Assembly (NCBI GenBank): GCA_038215555.1 | Contig: JBBQQT010000129.1 | Span: 1-10,745 of the forward strand | DNA from: PFJX01 sp038215555 | Lineage (GTDB): Bacteria > Pseudomonadota > Gammaproteobacteria > Burkholderiales > Thiobacillaceae | Reading direction: 5' to 3' | DNA length: 10,745 nt | In this document: one piece after another, positions 7,222 through 10,745 of the stretch | Layout: each line of letters starts with the position of its first letter | Numbering within the stretch: position 1 is the stretch's first letter | The notes under the pieces: model-generated | Told to the model about the DNA's origin: nothing | Seen by the model: only the letters and a program-made list of their open reading frames with translations | The model's database searches: none | Translations under genes and position numbers: made by a program

Positions 7222-7914
7222 TTATCTGCAACCAAACACCAGATCCCAAACGCCATGCCCGAGGCGCAGGCCGCGTTGTTCGAATTTGGTCAGTGGACGA
7301 AAAGCAGGGCGTGCAGCGTAGTTCGCGACTGTATTGATCAAGTGACCTTCGGCGCTAAGCACTTCCAGCATCTGTTCCGCATAGTTTTCCCAGTCGGTGG
7401 CGAGATGCAGATAGCCACCTGTTTTCAACTTTTCCACCAGTGTCGCGACAAAGGCGGGCTGGATCAGGCGGCGCTTGTGATGACGCGCCTTATGCCAGGG
7501 GTCGGGAAAGTAGATGTGAATGCCGGCCAGGCTGGCATTGGCAATCATCTGTTGCAGCACTTCCACCGCATCATGCTGAATGATGCGCAGATTGGTCAGG
7601 TTGCGTTCGCCGATCTGCTTGAGCAAGGCCCCGACGCCAGGGGTGTGGACTTCAATGCCGAGATAGTTGTTTTCTGGCTGCGCTGCGGCGATTTCAGCCG
7701 TCGCGCCGCCCATGCCGAAGCCGATTTCAAGGATGGTGTCGGCGGCGCGCTGGAATGCGACGTCAAAATCCAGCTTCTCTGGCGCATAGGGCAGAACGAA
7801 ACGCGGCCCGAGTTCATCCAACGCCTTCTGTTGACCGGAACCCATGCGGCCAGCGCGTAATACAAAGGAACGGATGGTTTGATGGATGATCGGGCGAGGT
7901 GGTTGTTCAGTCAT
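7222..7914 (-). CDS. trmB: tRNA (guanine-46-N7)-methyltransferase
   Basis: Methylates N7 of G46 in the variable loop of tRNAs, using S-adenosylmethionine. The 230-residue length is normal for the bacterial single-chain enzyme. Visible are the SAM-binding glycine-rich loop ILEIGFGMGG (61-70), the acidic end of the next strand GIEVH (86-90), HDAVEVL (114-120), the family signature IYFPDPWHKARHHKRR (134-149), and the C-terminal RPLTKFEQRG (206-215). The long N-terminal arm with RSFVLRAGRM (15-24) is also usual. The ATG at 7914 has no strong Shine-Dalgarno. It follows thiG by 48 bp on the same strand, an arrangement that suggests one transcript thiS-thiG-trmB. Confidence 0.97.
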   Translation of the reverse strand: MTEQPPRPIIHQTIRSFVLRAGRMGSGQQKALDELGPRFVLPYAPEKLDFDVAFQRAADTILEIGFGMGGATAEIAAAQPENNYLGIEVHTPGVGALLKQIGERNLTNLRIIQHDAVEVLQQMIANASLAGIHIYFPDPWHKARHHKRRLIQPAFVATLVEKLKTGGYLHLATDWENYAEQMLEVLSAEGHLINTVANYAARPAFRPLTKFEQRGLRLGHGVWDLVFGCR

Positions 7915-7962
7915 GCAGTGTCCGGGGCGCTGACAACGGTCGCCAGCTTCGATGAATGAAGA

Positions 7963-8745
7963 TCAGGATCCGATCAGACCGGAGGTCGGCGATGACGGGC
8001 TGGCCTGGTAGATTTTCTTCGGCACCCGCCCAGCAAGGAAAGCTTCGCGGCCCGCCTCAACGGCTTTTTTCATCGCGGAAGCCATCAATACAGGATTCTG
8101 AGCCTGGGCGATGGCTGTGTTCATCAATACGGCATCGCAACCTAATTCCATCGCAATCGCTGCATCCGAAGCCGTGCCAACGCCGGCATCGACAATCACC
8201 GGCACCGTCAGACGATCAATGATGATCTGCAGATTCCATGGATTCAGGATGCCCATGCCGGAACCGATCAGCGAGGCCAGGGGCATGACCGCAACACAGC
8301 CGATGTCTTGCAATTGCTTGGCGATGATCGGGTCATCACTGGTGTAAACCATGACTTTGAATCCATCCTTCACCAGGACTTTCGCCGCCTTCAGGGTTTC
8401 GACTACATTCGGGTAGAGGCTCTGCGGATCGCCCAGCACTTCAAGTTTGACCAGGTCATGCCCGTCGAGCAGTTCGCGAGCCAGACGCAGCGTGCGGATT
8501 GCATCATCCGCCGTGTAGCAGCCGGCGGTGTTCGGCAAATAGGTGAACTGTTTAGGCGGTAGGGCATCGAGCAAGCTGGGCTGGCTGGGGTCCTGGCCGA
8601 TATTGGTGCGGCGGATGGCGACCGTGACGATTTGCGCGCCCGAGGCGTCAATGGCTGCCCGGGTTTCCTGGAAGTCTTTGTATTTGCCGGTGCCAACCAG
8701 CAAACGGGAGTTGAACGGTTGGCCAGCAATGAGTAATGAGTCCAT
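7963..8745 (-). CDS. thiG: Thiazole synthase
   Basis: Forms the thiazole phosphate ring of thiamine from 1-deoxy-D-xylulose 5-phosphate, dehydroglycine and sulfur carried by ThiS thiocarboxylate. The 260-residue length and the (beta/alpha)8 barrel sequence match the family throughout: an N-terminal strand with SRLLVGTGKYKDF (13-25), the Schiff-base lysine K100 in DLVKLEVLGD (97-106), VMVYTSDDP, the phosphate-binding GSGMGI and VDAGVGTASDAA, and the C-terminal GREAFLAGR. The ATG at 8745 lies 67 bp downstream of the thiS stop and has little Shine-Dalgarno, so translation may depend partly on coupling or on an unseen signal. thiC, thiE and the glycine oxidase thiO are not in the window. Confidence 0.98.
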   Translation of the reverse strand: MDSLLIAGQPFNSRLLVGTGKYKDFQETRAAIDASGAQIVTVAIRRTNIGQDPSQPSLLDALPPKQFTYLPNTAGCYTADDAIRTLRLARELLDGHDLVKLEVLGDPQSLYPNVVETLKAAKVLVKDGFKVMVYTSDDPIIAKQLQDIGCVAVMPLASLIGSGMGILNPWNLQIIIDRLTVPVIVDAGVGTASDAAIAMELGCDAVLMNTAIAQAQNPVLMASAMKKAVEAGREAFLAGRVPKKIYQASPSSPTSGLIGS

Positions 8746-8812
8746 GTCGATATTGAACCAGTAAGAAGAGATGGTAGAAGTGTTAGAGGCTCAAAGGGCC
8801 GGCTGAAACGGG

Positions 8813-9016
8813 CTAGCCGCCACCAACCGCGACGACGATTTCGAGTTGGTCTGAGTCCGCCAGGTTGACTGTCGCATGCTGGCTTCTGGGAACGATTTCG
8901 CCATTTAGTTCTACCGCGACACGTTTATTGGCAAGTTCAAGTTCAAGAAGTAGTTCTGCAACGCTCAATGGCGATGAAAACTGGCGCTGTTGGCCGTTGA
9001 TGTTGAGGTTGATCAC
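8813..9016 (-). CDS. thiS: Sulfur carrier protein ThiS
   Basis: Small ubiquitin-fold protein of 67 residues whose C-terminal glycine is adenylated and turned into a thiocarboxylate that gives sulfur to ThiG. The sequence shows the beta-grasp pattern: INLNINGQ first strand, helix with SVAELLLEL (18-26), RVAVELNGEIVPRS (32-45), DSDQLEIVVAV (55-65), and a C-terminal G-G-G. The start is the GTG at 9016. It gives the normal length; the only upstream ATG in frame (9103) lies inside the tRNA gene on the other strand and would add residues unlike any ThiS. An AGG lies about ten bases upstream of the GTG. It is the first gene of the minus-strand run. I see no TPP riboswitch in the 50 bp between it and the divergent tRNA gene. 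Confidence 0.95.
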   Translation of the reverse strand: MINLNINGQQRQFSSPLSVAELLLELELANKRVAVELNGEIVPRSQHATVNLADSDQLEIVVAVGGG

Positions 9017-9017
9017 T

Positions 9018-9045
9018 TTGTGGCGCCTGCGAAAACAAGTAGGAT
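9018..9045 (+). promoter_or_regulatory. Possible promoter of tRNA-Gly
   Basis: TTGTGG (9018-9023), a 16-bp spacer and TAGGAT (9040-9045), followed by a GC-rich stretch. The predicted start near 9052 would leave about 15 bases of 5' leader for RNase P to remove. The hexamers match consensus in only three and four positions. It begins directly next to the divergent thiS start codon. Confidence 0.35.
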
Positions 9046-9066
9046 TCTGGACCGCGAGTTTACAAC

Positions 9067-9140
9067 GCGGGTGTAGTTCAATGGTAGAACGGCAGCTTCC
9101 CAAGCTGCATACGTGGGTTCGATTCCCATCACCCGCTCCA
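9067..9140 (+). tRNA. glyU: tRNA-Gly, anticodon CCC, CCA encoded
   Basis: Full cloverleaf of 74 bases. The acceptor stem is GCGGGTG (9067-9073) with CACCCGC (9130-9136), then discriminator T and encoded CCA (9138-9140). The D arm contains AGTTCAATGGTAGAAC. The anticodon stem GCAGC/GCTGC (9092-9096/9104-9108) encloses the loop TTCCCAA, placing CCC at 9099-9101, which reads GGG codons. The T arm contains GGTTCGATTCC. The sequence closely resembles E. coli glyU. No clear intrinsic terminator follows, only a T-rich tail, so transcription may continue into tyrS 110 bp downstream. Confidence 0.97.
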
Positions 9141-9169
9141 GTTTTCTATTTTATTACCCTGATTCGCGC

Positions 9170-9189
9170 TGCGCTCGGCCAAGGGCGCA
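9170..9189 (+). other. Hairpin between tRNA-Gly and tyrS
   Basis: TGCGCTC (9170-9176) can pair with GGGCGCA (9183-9189), seven pairs including one T-G, with a six-base loop. No T-run follows, so it is not a standard intrinsic terminator. It could mark an RNA processing point or part of the tyrS leader. Confidence 0.35.
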
Positions 9190-9223
9190 ATCGTCTGGCT
9201 GGCCCTGGTCGTGTTCGGCAGTT

Positions 9224-9238
9224 TTGGGCTTTACCCAA
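9224..9238 (+). other. Small hairpin just before the tyrS ribosome binding site
   Basis: TTGGG (9224-9228) and CCCAA (9234-9238) form a five-pair stem with a five-base loop. It ends four bases before the AGG (9243-9245) that serves the tyrS ATG at 9251. It may shape ribosome access, or be chance. Confidence 0.3.
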
Positions 9239-9250
9239 GCACAGGTCCGC

Positions 9251-10462
<1,212 letters not shown>

Positions 10463-10520
10463 CTAACTTCATGACTTAATTGGCCTTTTGTCCTCAATGT
10501 AAAAAACCTGAAACAAACGC

Positions 10521-10548
10521 TTGACGGTCAGAAAACGCTCCTTATAAT
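10521..10548 (+). promoter_or_regulatory. Strong sigma-70 promoter of an rrn operon
   Basis: TTGACG (10521-10526), a 16-bp spacer and a perfect TATAAT (10543-10548). The A-rich stretch upstream (AAAAAA at 10501-10506) is placed like an UP element, and the GC-rich GCCGG directly after the -10 is the discriminator type linked to ppGpp control of stable RNA. Transcription should start near 10555. Confidence 0.9.
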
Positions 10549-10557
10549 GCCGGTCTC

Positions 10558-10581
10558 TCGCTGCAGCAACGAACGCAGCGA
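10558..10581 (+). promoter_or_regulatory. boxB-like hairpin of the rrn leader
   Basis: TCGCTGC (10558-10564) pairs perfectly with GCAGCGA (10575-10581) over a ten-base loop. It sits just after the predicted start and before boxA, the place of boxB in rrn antitermination leaders. Confidence 0.7.
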
Positions 10582-10606
10582 AACAGCAAAAAACGTAACA
10601 AAATCA

Positions 10607-10618
10607 GTTCTTTAACAA
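10607..10618 (+). promoter_or_regulatory. boxA antitermination site
   Basis: GTTCTTTAACAA matches the boxA core (TGCTCTTTAACA in E. coli) in all but the first bases. NusB-NusE binding here lets polymerase read through the long untranslated rRNA operon. Confidence 0.9.
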
Positions 10619-10635
10619 ATCACTTACAGCCTTAA

Positions 10636-10644
10636 GGTGTGGGC
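10636..10644 (+). promoter_or_regulatory. boxC-like element
   Basis: GGTGTGGGC lies 18 bases after boxA, matching the TGTGTGGGC found after boxA in E. coli rrn leaders. Confidence 0.7.
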
Positions 10645-10745
10645 ATTGGGTTAAGCCAATACGAGGAAGATTCAGGTCTGACTTGTAGGAGCGAAAGATA
10701 AACCTGATGCTTGCACTAACACAGAAATGTGAGAGTTCAAGCGGC

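Larger units (their letters stand above)
10555..10745 (+). other. 5' leader of the 16S rRNA precursor, cut by the right edge
   Basis: Transcribed leader with boxB, boxA and boxC in the usual order. It also has a small stem ATTGG/CCAAT (10645-10649/10656-10660) and a longer-range stem TCAGGT/ACCTGA (10672-10677/10702-10707). The mature 16S start (the AGAGTTTGAT-type sequence) is not present, so the rRNA gene itself begins beyond the window. The lower strand of the RNase III processing stem would lie after 16S. Confidence 0.85.

Noticed and set aside
7116..7256. 47-codon N-terminal extension of alaS
   Set aside because: It overlaps trmB and does not resemble AlaRS; family similarity starts at MKSSEIRRQF.
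7066..7860. 264-codon open frame on the plus strand opposite trmB and the alaS start
   Set aside because: It is antisense to two clearly conserved genes, has no family-like sequence and arises from the coding bias of the real strand.
9017..9066. TPP riboswitch upstream of thiS
   Set aside because: The space is too short and lacks the conserved CTGAGA-type thi-box core.
9163..9250. Frame encoding a hydrophobic stretch (AIVWLALVVFGSFGLYP) between tRNA-Gly and tyrS, suggestive of a membrane-protein remnant
   Set aside because: It is short, has no start codon or ribosome site, and runs out of frame into tyrS; too little to call a pseudogene.

Overview
The window looks like chromosomal DNA from a betaproteobacterium. 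The gene content and order (thiS-thiG-trmB-alaS on one strand, tRNA-Gly and tyrS on the other), the protein sequences, and a ribosomal RNA leader with the boxA layout usual in beta/gammaproteobacteria all fit. I place it only loosely (Nitrosomonadales/Rhodocyclales-like); no 16S sequence lies inside the window to settle it.

From 1 to 9016 all seven genes are on the minus strand, so transcription runs right to left: thiS (GTG start), thiG, trmB, alaS, a 553-residue protein of unknown name with a PilZ-like C-terminal region, a sigma-54-activating response regulator, and the first 394 residues of a GspE/PilB/MshE-type secretion or pilus ATPase cut by the left edge. Gaps are short (16 to 141 bp). 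alaS and the 553-residue gene are only 16 bp apart and probably share a transcript. The largest gap (2681-2821) lies upstream of the response regulator and carries two kinds of short tandem repeat.

From 9067 rightwards the genes are on the plus strand: tRNA-Gly(CCC), tyrS, and then a strong stable-RNA promoter (TTGACG, 16 bp, TATAAT) followed by a boxB-like hairpin, boxA and boxC. This is the start of an rrn operon whose 16S gene lies just beyond the right edge.

Functionally the right two thirds is translation and thiamine housekeeping: thiazole synthesis (ThiS/ThiG), tRNA m7G46 methylation (TrmB), and two aminoacyl-tRNA synthetases. The left third is the part to look at. A PilZ-like protein, an NtrC-type response regulator and an ATPase with a recognisable tandem MshEN cyclic-di-GMP motif follow one another on one strand. 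This suggests, but does not prove, a cyclic-di-GMP-responsive pilus or secretion module inserted behind alaS.
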